A stretch of DNA of 64,000 bases. Source: an uncultured Christensenella sp. GTDB lineage: Bacteria; Bacillota; Clostridia; Christensenellales; Borkfalkiaceae. Under the pieces are notes generated by a model. The model was given only the letters and a program-made list of their open reading frames with translations, did no database searches and had not been told where the DNA came from. This document shows, one piece after another, positions 1-9,068 of the stretch. The DNA lies in the NCBI GenBank assembly GCA_910576655.1, contig CAJTJC010000007.1, forward strand, positions 30,294 to 94,293, in the 5' to 3' direction. The translations under genes were made by a program, and so were the position numbers. Every line of letters begins with the position of its first letter. Position 1 is the first letter of the stretch.

Positions 1-1224
1 TACGGGCGCAGTCTTTTCCTTCAATTTGTCATCCGCTTCGCGGGGCAAAGGACCGTCGTGTGCAACGAAAACGTGACCTTCTGCCGCCATTTCGGCAACC
101 ATTGCCTCGTGTGCGGCAAGCTGCTCACCGAAGTAAACGCGCTCTTCCGATTCTTTATTGAAAATGAATACTTTATGTTGTTTTAAATTGAATTTTACTT
201 CCGTGCCTGCAATATTGCCCATTTCGTCTGCGGAAATTATCGAACGGACTACGGGATTTAAAGAGCATTCGCTTGTAGAAACCACGGACACGTCTCTGCC
301 CATCACGTCCACGCCCGAAACCGAGCAAGTCAGCTTGCCCTTTTTATCGAGAATAAATCCTTCGGGACGGACACCGACGTAAACTTCCTGATTTTCTACC
401 CCCTTAACGTCCAGAACCTGCTCGTTTCCGATATAGAGCTTGCCGCCTTCGATTTTTCCGGAGAAGACGTTGATAGGGGGCGCGCCGAGGAATTTTGCGA
501 CGAACAAATTTGCAGGGTCGTCGTAAACCCACTGGGGCTTACCCGTCTGCATTACTACGCCCAGTTTCATAACGACTATGTAATCGGAAATAGACATTGC
601 CTCTTCCTGGTCGTGCGTTACGAATATAGTCGTAATTTTCGTGCTTCTCTGAATTCTTCTTATTTCTTCGCGGGTCTGCAATCTTAATCTTGCGTCAAGA
701 TTAGAAAGAGGCTCGTCAAGAAGAAGGACGCGCGGCATTTTTACAAGTGCGCGAGCGATTGCGACGCGCTGCTGTTGTCCGCCCGAAAGCTCGGACGGTT
801 TACGGTTCATATACTCGTCAATCTGAACAAGTTTAGCAACCTCGGTGGCACGTGTCAGCATCTCCTCCTTTGAGAGCCTGTTTTCACCTTTTAAATTTTG
901 TAAAGGGAATAAAATATTCTGTTGAACCGTCATGTGCGGATAGAGCGCATAGTTCTGGAAAACCAGACCTATACCCCTGTTTTCAGGTGAAAGCTTGGTT
1001 ACTTCGTCTTCGCCGAAGAAAATTTTACCGCTCGTCGGCGCCTGCAAACCGCTTATCATATAAAGCGTGGTACTTTTTCCGCAGCCCGACGGACCTAAAA
1101 GACCGATAAGCTTGCCGTCGGGGATTTCAAGATTAAAATCGTTTACGGCGATAACTTCGGCATTTTTATCCTTCTTGTTACGGCTTGGAAAGATTTTTGT
1201 AAGGTTTTGTAATACAACTTTCAT
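1..1224 (-). CDS. ABC transporter ATP-binding protein, MsmX/UgpC/MalK type (3' end outside window)
   Basis: Cytoplasmic ATPase subunit that energises CUT1-type sugar importers; in Gram-positives one MsmX-like ATPase often serves several permeases. Read from an ATG at 1222-1224, the visible 408 codons show Walker A GPSGCGKST, Q-loop VFQNYALYPHM, signature LSGGQQQRVAIARAL, Walker B LLLDEPLSNLDA and switch His in VTHDQEEA. These are followed by a MalK-type C-terminal regulatory/TOBE half (VGVRPEGF). No stop codon is reached before the window edge, so the C-terminus is missing here. It lies 30 bp after the RDD gene and is probably co-transcribed from the promoter at 2165-2193. No sugar permease or binding protein is visible beside it. 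The family is clear; the substrate is unknown. Confidence 0.92.
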   Translation of the reverse strand, partial: MKVVLQNLTKIFPSRNKKDKNAEVIAVNDFNLEIPDGKLIGLLGPSGCGKSTTLYMISGLQAPTSGKIFFGEDEVTKLSPENRGIGLVFQNYALYPHMTVQQNILFPLQNLKGENRLSKEEMLTRATEVAKLVQIDEYMNRKPSELSGGQQQRVAIARALVKMPRVLLLDEPLSNLDARLRLQTREEIRRIQRSTKITTIFVTHDQEEAMSISDYIVVMKLGVVMQTGKPQWVYDDPANLFVAKFLGAPPINVFSGKIEGGKLYIGNEQVLDVKGVENQEVYVGVRPEGFILDKKGKLTCSVSGVDVMGRDVSVVSTSECSLNPVVRSIISADEMGNIAGTEVKFNLKQHKVFIFNKESEERVYFGEQLAAHEAMVAEMAAEGHVFVAHDGPLPREADDKLKEKTAPV

Positions 1225-1254
1225 ACTTTTTCCTATTCTTGTTTATTTTTATTT

Positions 1255-2109
1255 TTATTGATTTTTTGAATTTTCTACGGTCTGCTTATGCTGAAGCGTC
1301 TTTCTTTCAAGCATTTCTTCTTCGGACTGAAAAATCATTTGCAGCTTCATATCAACTGCCACCGTATACGCGATTATATCGTGAATAGGCGTTTTATTTT
1401 TCGTAACGAAAAATAAAACCGTATTCATAATTAATATCGCCGCAAGCAAGACTAACGCCAGTATACCGAGCCCCCCGAATATGAACAGGAATACAAGCAG
1501 TACGGGGAACATGGTTTCAATTGCGAATTTACCTAGAAAAGCTCTTGCAAACAGAGACAAAGTAGATATTTTAACGCAGTCGGCACGAACTATACATATT
1601 CCGAATACTTTTTTGCCCACCGTCTGTCCGTTTTTTAAAAACAACGGCACTACAAATTCAAGTATGGCGTATGCAAGGAAAATCCCGAGAGAAACCATCA
1701 TAAACAGTAAGCTGTAAACGTACTTGTACTGCGCGTTGACCTTTTCCACGGGCGTAAGCGATTTGAACTTAGCGTATGCCGCCGCAGTTTCGGGGTGTTC
1801 GCCGTTCGAAGCGTCAAGCTTTTCCATCACCGCCCCGAGCGACGATTCTATGCCGTCTTTTTTAATGACGTACCCGTCCTCTTTTTCTTCGTAAGTAAAG
1901 CCGTAATAATCAGCAACGCCGCCGACGTACTCTTTTCGGAAATCTTCCCATTCCTCAAAGTATTGACCCGATAATTTTTCTTCGTGACTGTAATTGCATA
2001 TAAGCGAAATAATGAACATAAACCCGGTAGTTAAAACTGCAAGAAGAATAACGTCGAGCAGAAGGGCTGAAGCCCTTTTAACTATACCGATTTTCCTTAG
2101 TTCAAACAT
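1255..2109 (-). CDS. RDD-family membrane protein
   Basis: Integral membrane protein of 284 residues with the RDD layout. An N-terminal segment with conserved Arg and Asp (KRASALLLDVILLA) opens the first helix. A loop of about 90 residues rich in charge and tyrosine follows. A second helix comes next, then the typical NGQTVGKKVFGICIVR motif, and then more helices. I chose the ATG at 2107-2109 because GGGAG lies 7 nt upstream and RDD proteins begin right before this motif; an upstream in-frame start would add 19 atypical residues. RDD proteins have been linked to ion/Na+ transport or lipoprotein-associated roles, but no function can be assigned here. It is the first gene after its own SigA-like promoter, with the ABC ATPase next. 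Confidence 0.8.
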   Translation of the reverse strand: MFELRKIGIVKRASALLLDVILLAVLTTGFMFIISLICNYSHEEKLSGQYFEEWEDFRKEYVGGVADYYGFTYEEKEDGYVIKKDGIESSLGAVMEKLDASNGEHPETAAAYAKFKSLTPVEKVNAQYKYVYSLLFMMVSLGIFLAYAILEFVVPLFLKNGQTVGKKVFGICIVRADCVKISTLSLFARAFLGKFAIETMFPVLLVFLFIFGGLGILALVLLAAILIMNTVLFFVTKNKTPIHDIIAYTVAVDMKLQMIFQSEEEMLERKTLQHKQTVENSKNQ

Positions 2110-2164
2110 CCGTTTCACTCCCGCTGGCAAGCGAAAATGAAACACTTCGCCAAACCATAACACC

Positions 2165-2193
2165 ATTATAACTTATTTAAATTAATAAATCAA
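2165..2193 (-). promoter_or_regulatory. SigA-type promoter for the RDD/ABC ATPase genes
   Basis: On the minus strand TTGATT (complement of 2188-2193), a 17-bp spacer and TATAAT (complement of 2165-2170). Predicted start near 2158, giving a leader of about 50 nt before the ATG at 2109. This separates the RDD/ABC ATPase pair from the upstream nucleoside/nuclease run. Confidence 0.8.
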
Positions 2194-2238
2194 TGGGTTT
2201 ATCAAAAATTTATTGTGAAATTAGCACAAGTTTTTCAC

Positions 2239-2835
2239 TTAAATATCAAAAACGTACTTAATCTCAACCGAATTGCCGCTTTCCGACTTGTAAGTTATTT
2301 CAATCTCGTAAAAAACTTCAAGGAACGTAGCGAATACCTGCGCGCCCGTGCCCGAAGTCTGAACGCCCAAAAATCCGCTCAAGTCATTGACCGAAGCAGT
2401 GAAAGATATGCCGGTCATTTCGACGTTATCAAAATAGTCCTGCTTGAAATTTATTCCGCTCTCGGTTAAATTTTCGGGAATTTCAACCCTGTCACCAGAA
2501 ATATAAGTTACCTTACCGTCTGTAACAGACGCCTTGCCTATAAGCTTTGTCTTTATTGCATTTCCGTCAGGTGTGACGAAAATTTGTGTAAACCTTTCAA
2601 CCGAATAATCAATATTTGCTCCGTTTGCCGTATATTCGATTTCGTATACGCTTTCAAGGAAAGTATCTCCGTCATAATTATCTATAACCGCAATCTTAAG
2701 CGACGAATAGCCGGCTTCAAGCATTTCATTCAGCTCGTCATACTGATTAGTCGTTGCACTGTCGCACGACTGACAGCCGCCGAGAAATGCAGCTGCGGCG
2801 CATACGGCAGATATTATTAAAATAGATTTTTTCAT
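2239..2835 (-). CDS. small lipoprotein of unknown function (198 aa)
   Basis: Signal peptide with lipobox FLGGC (Cys21), so probably anchored on the outer face of the membrane. The rest is about 175 residues of predicted beta-rich sequence with no recognised domain. It starts 5 bp after the stop of the secreted nuclease gene, so it is probably the last gene of the nucleoside/DNA-use operon. Its layout and C-terminal strand pattern (IEITYKSESGNSVEIKY) resemble the 183-aa lipoprotein at 27563-28114 (AEYSYVNSSSRTVSVTVTY), which suggests a lineage-specific paralogous family. I infer this by eye; no function is claimed. Confidence 0.75.
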   Translation of the reverse strand: MKKSILIISAVCAAAAFLGGCQSCDSATTNQYDELNEMLEAGYSSLKIAVIDNYDGDTFLESVYEIEYTANGANIDYSVERFTQIFVTPDGNAIKTKLIGKASVTDGKVTYISGDRVEIPENLTESGINFKQDYFDNVEMTGISFTASVNDLSGFLGVQTSGTGAQVFATFLEVFYEIEITYKSESGNSVEIKYVFDI

Positions 2836-2840
2836 TTAAG

Positions 2841-5006
2841 TCACCTCCCCGAGCCACCTTTTAATAAACTGCCCGAACCGCCGAGCGCTATTTCGTCCGA
2901 ATTTTCGGAAGAAGAGTTATACGAATTAATAAGCTCGTTATAGCTTGCTATTGCAGAATTCAGCGCCTCGAAGCTTGTTGCCACCGCAGCTTTTTCGGCA
3001 GCAGTCAACTTGTTATATAAACCGATGGCCTTATTTATAGCCGTAAACCTTACTTCAAGCGAACCGCTTGAAGGTATTGCCGTAACTGCGTTCTCAAATG
3101 CCTTTACGTTTGAGTCGTCGGGTTTGACAACCTCTTTTGTAATCGTAACCGTCGCCGTTGCCGTTATCGACGGATTGCTCTTACTCGTTACCGTTATAGT
3201 CGCCGTACCCTCTTTAACCGCGATAACCGTGCCGTTAGCAGAAACAGTTGCGACGGACGTATCGGACGACGTCCAGTTTACAGCAAACTCGGCATTAATT
3301 GGACTGGGTGTTACGGTGAGTAAACGCGTTCCGCCCACCTTTATCGAAAGAGAAGCGGGGTTTATGGTTATGGACTCGAGCTCTGCGGGAGGCACGGGCG
3401 TATCGTCGCCCGCCTCGTATTCCACTTCTATACTGTCGAGATAAGCAGTATAAGTCGTGCCTTCGGCAAACTCGTATGTTAAAGCAAAATAAGTATCGCT
3501 TCCTGTAAGCGTCCAGCTTACACCTGCGTCAGTTACCGACTTCGTGCCGTTATCGTTACCTGTTGCAGGCTTGCCTGCAACCTCGCCGTACGGCGAGTCC
3601 GAAGTCAAAAGCTTCCAATCACTGGCAAACTTTCCCGAAACCGTCTTTACGGTTACCTTCCTTATGGGTTGTGGCGTAGCCGAAGTGCTTGCAACGTAAT
3701 AACTGGATTTTTTAGGACTAAACTGCATACCGGTAGGCTGATAATTATCATTGCCGCCGAAAATATATGCCGTACCGTTTATTCCGCCGGCAGACCACGA
3801 TTTGAAACCGTATTCATGCGTCAGTGTAAAGCTGTCAAGATTTATTGTCGCTTTATTAACATTGGATTTCGTTACGGTGACCTGCGCCGACGCCCATATC
3901 GAAGAGTCGGTCTTGCTGGTAGCTATAATAGTTGCCGTACCCGCACTAATTGCCGTGACGTCGCCGTTTGACGATACGGTTGCAACCGCAGGGTTAGACG
4001 TCGTCCAGTTAACGGAAGCCTTTGCATTGCTCGGGTTGGGTTTAACCGTAAGCTTTTCGGTCTGTCCCGCGCTGAGATTTAACGACGTTTTATCGAGAGT
4101 TATGCTTTCAAGCTCTACGTCGGGGTTAACGGGCGGGTTGGGGTCTACGGAGCCGTCGCCCCAGATTGCGTCCGCATAGCTTGAATTGTCTATAAACGGA
4201 TTTCTGTTGCCCTGTATTTTGTAGACCTCTTCGTTTCTCACTCTTTCGATTTCGTCAACGGGGTCGAGATTGTTCCACTCTAAAAGCAACTTTTTAGCAG
4301 CATCCTCGCTGCTTGCGGTGATAATCTGCGTAAATTTAAGTTGCCCGAAAAAGCCAGAGCCACCGCTGCCGTTGGTAGTACCGCCAACGTAGCTATATGA
4401 ATTGTAGTGAGTATATACGTACATTACGATACGCGCGACGTCGCCCTTGGCGTTATCCAAAGGCTCGAACGTGTTGCTGTTAGAATGTCCGCCGAGGACG
4501 TTGCTCACACTCGTATATTCCTCTTTTCCGCCTGAGCCGACTTCGCCGTATTTCTTGCTTGAGCGGTGATTGTTTAAATCTTTTTCCGCAGGACGGATAT
4601 GGTGAAGGTCGCTGCCGCCGCCACTCGTCTCCCACAAGCCGCCGGAAAGACTTTTCGCCCATACGTGCTCTCTGTTCCAGCCGCCGGAAACGTCCCACTT
4701 TGAATTTGAAATATCTATATGCGTATAGAATTCCATTACCGTATTGCTGCCGCTGCCGGGGTCGGTAGTCTTGCCGTACGTCTTGCAGTCCGCGTAAGAC
4801 GTATATTTCGTACGCGAATCGGTAATCAGGTCGTGCAGCTGACCCAAAAGCTGGGTTCCGCCCTGTGCCGTTACGGACGCGTAATAGTCCGTGGCGGCGT
4901 CTGCGACGACGCTCTGCGTCGGCGAAACGCCGACTGCTGCCGTTATGCCGAGACACATTGCAATGGCAAGACAAAACGACGTGACCTTGCTAAAAACTTT
5001 TTTCAT
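2841..5006 (-). CDS. secreted endonuclease I family nuclease with two bacterial Ig-like domains
   Basis: Extracellular nuclease of 721 residues. A signal peptide ends near residue 38 (ADAA). The endonuclease I/His-Me finger domain (about 45-280) carries WNREHVWAKS (His114), GGSDLHHIRPA (His135-His136) and DLNNHRSS, the expected catalytic and metal-binding stretches. Two Big_2 domains follow (about 298-380 and 545-630; each with the ATVSSNG/ATVSANG and GTATI core), separated by a beta-rich linker of about 160 residues. A short helical segment and a Gly/Ser-rich tail GGSGSLLKGGSGR close the protein. There is no LPXTG motif. SD AGGGAGGAAG precedes the ATG, 14 bp after udk. It probably cuts extracellular DNA or RNA and supplies the nucleoside salvage operon upstream. 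Confidence 0.88.
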   Translation of the reverse strand: MKKVFSKVTSFCLAIAMCLGITAAVGVSPTQSVVADAATDYYASVTAQGGTQLLGQLHDLITDSRTKYTSYADCKTYGKTTDPGSGSNTVMEFYTHIDISNSKWDVSGGWNREHVWAKSLSGGLWETSGGGSDLHHIRPAEKDLNNHRSSKKYGEVGSGGKEEYTSVSNVLGGHSNSNTFEPLDNAKGDVARIVMYVYTHYNSYSYVGGTTNGSGGSGFFGQLKFTQIITASSEDAAKKLLLEWNNLDPVDEIERVRNEEVYKIQGNRNPFIDNSSYADAIWGDGSVDPNPPVNPDVELESITLDKTSLNLSAGQTEKLTVKPNPSNAKASVNWTTSNPAVATVSSNGDVTAISAGTATIIATSKTDSSIWASAQVTVTKSNVNKATINLDSFTLTHEYGFKSWSAGGINGTAYIFGGNDNYQPTGMQFSPKKSSYYVASTSATPQPIRKVTVKTVSGKFASDWKLLTSDSPYGEVAGKPATGNDNGTKSVTDAGVSWTLTGSDTYFALTYEFAEGTTYTAYLDSIEVEYEAGDDTPVPPAELESITINPASLSIKVGGTRLLTVTPSPINAEFAVNWTSSDTSVATVSANGTVIAVKEGTATITVTSKSNPSITATATVTITKEVVKPDDSNVKAFENAVTAIPSSGSLEVRFTAINKAIGLYNKLTAAEKAAVATSFEALNSAIASYNELINSYNSSSENSDEIALGGSGSLLKGGSGR

Positions 5007-5020
5007 TCCACTTCCTCCCT

Positions 5021-5632
5021 TTATGAAAGCTTATGATTTATACATCCGATTATTACGTCCAGCGCGACGGCGTTATGCCCGCCCTCGGGGACGATTATGT
5101 CCGCACGGCGTTTGTACGGTTCTACAAACTGCTCGTGCATGGGTTTTACCGTCGACTGATACTGATTGACGACCGAGTCGAGACTTCTGCCCCTCTCGTT
5201 GACGTCCCTCATTATACGGCGCAGGATACGAACGTCCGCGTCCGTGTCGACGTAAATTTTTATATCGAAAAGGTTACAAAGCTTTGCGTTTTCAAACAAC
5301 AGTATTCCCTCTACTATAATTATACGGTTGCTTTCGACGCGGGTTGTTTCTTCCTTTCGTAAATGATTTCTGTAATCGTACTGCGGCACCTCTACCGCGT
5401 TTCCCTTTTTAAGCTCTTTAATGTGCCTGATAAACAGGTCGGTTTCAAAGGCGTCGGGGTGGTCGTAGTTGCACTTCGCCCTTTCCTCGAACGGTATCGA
5501 CGCGTCGCTTTTATAGTAGCTGTCCATGCCGAGCAGGGTCGAGCAGGAAGCGAATTCGTCGTAAATTTTTTCGGCAAGCGTCGTTTTACCGCTACCCGTT
5601 CCGCCGCAAATGCCTATAACCACTCTGTTCAT
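5021..5632 (-). CDS. udk: uridine/cytidine kinase
   Basis: Phosphorylates uridine and cytidine to UMP and CMP in the cytoplasm (pyrimidine salvage). At 203 residues it has the usual length. It shows P-loop GGTGSGKTTLAEKI, the DSYYK motif with YDHPDAFE that forms the nucleoside pocket, and the VEGILLFE strand. Its ATG overlaps the tdk stop by one base (TAATG), which implies translational coupling. It is the last cytoplasmic enzyme of the salvage operon before the secreted nuclease. Confidence 0.93.
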   Translation of the reverse strand: MNRVVIGICGGTGSGKTTLAEKIYDEFASCSTLLGMDSYYKSDASIPFEERAKCNYDHPDAFETDLFIRHIKELKKGNAVEVPQYDYRNHLRKEETTRVESNRIIIVEGILLFENAKLCNLFDIKIYVDTDADVRILRRIMRDVNERGRSLDSVVNQYQSTVKPMHEQFVEPYKRRADIIVPEGGHNAVALDVIIGCINHKLS

Positions 5633-6213
5633 TACGAACGCTCCTTCGCCAGCCGTTCAAGCCAGCACTTCCTGCACATCGCCACGTAGCGGTCGTTTCC
5701 GCCTATACAGACCTGCGACCCCTCGGTAACCACTCTGCCGCGTCCGTCCAGCCGCGCGTTGACGGTAGCCTTAGCGCCGCAGGTGCAGACCGACTTTATT
5801 TCGGTTATAGACTGAGCTATTTCGAAAAGCCGCTTACTGCCGGGGAAAAGATGTGTGGTAAAATCGGTACTAAGCCCGAAGCAAAGCACGGGAACGTCCT
5901 TCTTTATCACTATATCGGCAAGTTGGTCCACCTGCTCGGGGGTGAGAAACTGGCACTCGTCCACGATTATCACGTTACAGTCGGGAAACTCGTTAACGTA
6001 CTTGTCGTAGACGTTTTCGCTCTCTTTTACGGTCACCGCCTCGTTTTGCAGACCTATGCGCGATTTTACTGTATCCGCGCCGTCGCGGTCGTCGATTGCG
6101 GGCTTCAAGAGCAGCACCTTCATATTGCGCTCTTCGTAATTGAATTTGGTTATCAGCGCCTGCGCCGTTTTCGAGCAGCCCATTGCCCCGAACTTGAAGT
6201 ATAACTTTGCCAT
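5632..6213 (-). CDS. tdk: thymidine kinase, type II
   Basis: Phosphorylates thymidine/deoxyuridine. The 193 residues hold a P-loop region FGAMGCSKT, Walker B-like IIVDECQFL, a lasso and zinc ribbon with CTCG near 135 and CRKC at the C-terminus, as in TK1-like enzymes. The P-loop is unusual: the glycine before Lys-Thr is serine (GCSKT instead of the common SGKT). I recall a similar GSSKT form in some clostridial thymidine kinases, so it is probably still active. It lies 37 bp after pdp and overlaps udk by one base. Confidence 0.9.
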   Translation of the reverse strand: MAKLYFKFGAMGCSKTAQALITKFNYEERNMKVLLLKPAIDDRDGADTVKSRIGLQNEAVTVKESENVYDKYVNEFPDCNVIIVDECQFLTPEQVDQLADIVIKKDVPVLCFGLSTDFTTHLFPGSKRLFEIAQSITEIKSVCTCGAKATVNARLDGRGRVVTEGSQVCIGGNDRYVAMCRKCWLERLAKERS

Positions 6214-6250
6214 ATAACCCTTTAACCTACGTATATTAATTTTCGTCTGT

Positions 6251-7552
6251 TTACTCGACTATGCAGTAAACGAGAGGCTCTTCGGCGGGTTTGTCTTTGC
6301 AGACCTCTGTTGCGGAAAGCAAAATTTCTTCCGCCCTTGCGAACGATTGCTTATTGCACGAGTACAGCGTTGCTATTTCCTCGCCCGCCTTTACGAAGTC
6401 GCCCGTCTTGCGCTTCAAAATAATGCCGGCGCTGTAATCTATTTCGTCCTCTACGGTGTTGCGGCCCGCGCCGAGCGCGAGCGAAGCAAGCCCGTACGCC
6501 TCGGTATCGACCGCGCCGATATATCCGTCCCTGACGCTTTTGACCGCATGCGAATATTTTGCCTTTGCGAAAGTTGCGGGGTTTTCGATAAGCTTTTTAT
6601 TGCCGCCCTGCGCCCCTACCGTTTCGATAAGCTTTTTAAGCGCGCTGCCGTCGGCGATAGCCTTTTCCGCCATTGCCCTGCACTCTTCCGCGCTGCCCTT
6701 ACCCGCAAGCGAAAGCATATACGCCGCAAGCGTCAGGCACACCTCGGTAAAGTCCGCGGGTCCCTTGCCTTGCAAGGTTTCAACCGCCTCGATAACTTCC
6801 AGCGAGTTGCCTATCGCGCGACCGAGCGGTCTGTCCATATTCGTTATAAGCGCGACCATTTTCTTGCCTGCGCTCTTGCCTATGTCGACCATTAATTTGG
6901 CAAGCGCCTTGCTGTCCTCTACCGTCTTCATAAACGAGCCGCTGCCCGTCTTTACGTCCAAAACGATGCAGTCGTCGTCCGCGGCAAGCTTTTTGCCCAT
7001 TATGCTTGCGGCGATAAGAGGCATACTGTCTACCGTTGCCGTAACGTCGCGCAGAGCGTAAAGCTTTTTATCTGCAGGAGCGAACTGCCGCGACTGCCCG
7101 ACGATTGCAAAGCCTATGTCGTTGACCTGCTTCATAAAATCGGCGTCTGACAGAGTAGTCTGAAAGCCATCGATAGCTTCGAGCTTGTCGATGGTTCCGC
7201 CCGTGTGCCCCAAGCCCCTGCCGCTCATTTTGGCGACCTTTACGCCGAGCGAGGCGACTATGGGCGCGACTACGAGGCTGGTCTTATCCCCGACGCCGCC
7301 CGTCGAATGTTTGTCTACGCGTATTCCGTTGATTTCCGAAAAGTCGAGCCTGTCGCCCGAATCGCGGACGGCAAAGGTCAAATCGCAGGTTTCCCTGCTC
7401 GTCATTCCCTTGAAATAAATCGCCATGCAAAGCGCGGAAATCTGATAGTCGGGAATAGAGCCGTCCGTAACCCCCTTTACGAAATAGTTGATTTCTTCGG
7501 TGGACAGCTCGCCTCCGTCGCGTTTCTTTTTGATAACGTCGTACATTCTCAT
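6251..7552 (-). CDS. pdp: pyrimidine-nucleoside phosphorylase
   Basis: Cleaves uridine, thymidine and deoxyuridine with phosphate to free base and (deoxy)ribose-1-phosphate. The product is 433 residues, the typical length for the family. Its start MRMYDVIKKKRDG is the family N-terminus. The signature KMSGRGLGHTGGTIDKLE and the phosphate-site KHSTGGVGDKTS are present. I chose the ATG at 7550-7552 (GGGGA upstream) over an upstream frame that adds 19 atypical residues. It sits between the surface nucleotidase and tdk, so deoxyribose-1-phosphate produced here can pass to DeoB and DeoC from the same operon. Confidence 0.93.
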   Translation of the reverse strand: MRMYDVIKKKRDGGELSTEEINYFVKGVTDGSIPDYQISALCMAIYFKGMTSRETCDLTFAVRDSGDRLDFSEINGIRVDKHSTGGVGDKTSLVVAPIVASLGVKVAKMSGRGLGHTGGTIDKLEAIDGFQTTLSDADFMKQVNDIGFAIVGQSRQFAPADKKLYALRDVTATVDSMPLIAASIMGKKLAADDDCIVLDVKTGSGSFMKTVEDSKALAKLMVDIGKSAGKKMVALITNMDRPLGRAIGNSLEVIEAVETLQGKGPADFTEVCLTLAAYMLSLAGKGSAEECRAMAEKAIADGSALKKLIETVGAQGGNKKLIENPATFAKAKYSHAVKSVRDGYIGAVDTEAYGLASLALGAGRNTVEDEIDYSAGIILKRKTGDFVKAGEEIATLYSCNKQSFARAEEILLSATEVCKDKPAEEPLVYCIVE

Positions 7553-7571
7553 ATTTAATATTCCCCTTTTT

Positions 7572-9065
7572 TTAATGTTTCCAGCCGCCGCCGGCAACGA
7601 AGTCCGCAAGCAAATCCCTCGCGTACTTTTCGCCGCCCAGCCGCGCGACCTCGGTTATACGGTTGTATCTGTACGTGGACGAATAGCTGTCCACGATAAT
7701 GTAATAATAGCTATCGTCCGAAATTTCGGACGCCTTTAACGCAGTAAAGCAATAATAGTTGTCCGCGCCCGACAAAAACCGCGACTTTAAGTCCGAGCCC
7801 TTGATTTTGCCGAGAACGATATCGTTATCGAACGGCAGAACGGAGAACAGCTGCGCGTAGGTAACGCTGCCCGCTTCTATTCTGTAAGGGCTGCGCAGCT
7901 TCAAATACCCGCCGCCGAGCGCGATTTTATATTCGCCGCCCCACTGTTTTACGCCCGTTTCGTAATAAAGTTTTGCAAGCAATGTGCAAACCTCTGTCGA
8001 ATTGCGTCGCGCGGAGTTGGTCCCGAGCACGGTCGTGTAAGGATTGTCGGTCGGAAAATATTTATCGAACAGCTCGCCCACTACGGGGTCGCTTGCGCCG
8101 CTCGCGTAAACGCTGCTGCTTATAAGCCTTGGCTTAACGGTGAATTCCCTCGTCGCCCTGTTCAGCGAAACCTCGGCAGAGCTTACGAAGCTGTTTTCGC
8201 CGCCGCCCTGCAAATGGTAAACGCCGTGTTCGTCCTTTAAAATATAGCGCTGGTGAGTGTGTCCCTCGAAAACCAAATCGACGTAGCCGTCGGACAGCGA
8301 AACGTCGTAATAGCTTGAAATTTCGCGCGAGGAAACCTCGTTAACGCTCGAAGCGGAAAAGCTTTCGCCGTATCCGTCGTGAATGGAATATACTATAAAT
8401 TCGCAGCCTTCCGCCCTCAGCTTTTTCGACTCCGCCTTGACAAGCGAGGTCAGCGCGCCGCCCGTCGCAAATTGCAGTCCTGCGGTGAAATCGCCCGAAA
8501 TCGAGCCGAGGCAGTCGCCTATCGCGCCGATTATACCGATTTTTACACCGCCCCTTTCCACTACGGTGGAAGCGCGGCAGTAATCCGCGGGCTTGCCGTT
8601 TTGGGTTACGTTGATTGCGAGGAACGGAAATTCCGCCAGCTCGCTGTTGGGCTTTAACACCTGCGAGCCCCAGTCGTACTCGTGATTGCCGAGCGTCATC
8701 GCCGCAAAGTCGAGCTCGTTCATCCATTCGGTGAGAAGCCGCCCCTTGTTGGTGGAGGATTCCACGGTGCCCTGCCAGGTATCGCCCGAAGAGAGCAAAA
8801 TTTCTTCGCGGGCGGGGTCGGCGTACAGCGCCTTCATATAGGCGGTAAATTCGTCCAAACCGGGCTGAACGTCGGTGTCGATATACTTGCCGTGCAGGTC
8901 GTTTATCGCATAAAAAGACAGTTCTACCGTCATCCTTTCGCCGCAGCCGTCGCAAAGCCCGTTGCCGTCGGCGTCCGCGTGTTTATGTACTTCCGCTCCG
9001 CAGCCCGCCGCACATAGCGCAACCGCCGCGGCACAGACCGTCGAAAGCCTTAAAAGCTTACCCAT
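7572..9065 (-). CDS. surface 5'-nucleotidase/metallophosphatase lipoprotein
   Basis: Hydrolyses extracellular nucleotides to nucleosides. Signal peptide with lipobox LCAAGC (Cys22), then a short Cys/Asp stretch DADGNGLCDGCGERM. The metallophosphatase domain shows INDLHG, SGDTWQG, LGNHEYDWG and EGHTHQ, the dimetal ligands of the 5'-nucleotidase (UshA/YfkN-like) family. The C-terminal nucleotidase domain follows (LGGGYLKLRSPYRIE, YAQLFSVLPFDN), giving 497 residues. It lies 3 bp after cdd and 19 bp before pdp and has no clear SD of its own, so it is probably translationally coupled. Placing it inside a cytoplasmic salvage operon implies use of exogenous nucleotides. Exact substrate preference cannot be read from sequence. 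Confidence 0.9.
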   Translation of the reverse strand: MGKLLRLSTVCAAAVALCAAGCGAEVHKHADADGNGLCDGCGERMTVELSFYAINDLHGKYIDTDVQPGLDEFTAYMKALYADPAREEILLSSGDTWQGTVESSTNKGRLLTEWMNELDFAAMTLGNHEYDWGSQVLKPNSELAEFPFLAINVTQNGKPADYCRASTVVERGGVKIGIIGAIGDCLGSISGDFTAGLQFATGGALTSLVKAESKKLRAEGCEFIVYSIHDGYGESFSASSVNEVSSREISSYYDVSLSDGYVDLVFEGHTHQRYILKDEHGVYHLQGGGENSFVSSAEVSLNRATREFTVKPRLISSSVYASGASDPVVGELFDKYFPTDNPYTTVLGTNSARRNSTEVCTLLAKLYYETGVKQWGGEYKIALGGGYLKLRSPYRIEAGSVTYAQLFSVLPFDNDIVLGKIKGSDLKSRFLSGADNYYCFTALKASEISDDSYYYIIVDSYSSTYRYNRITEVARLGGEKYARDLLADFVAGGGWKH

Positions 9066-9068
9066 ATG

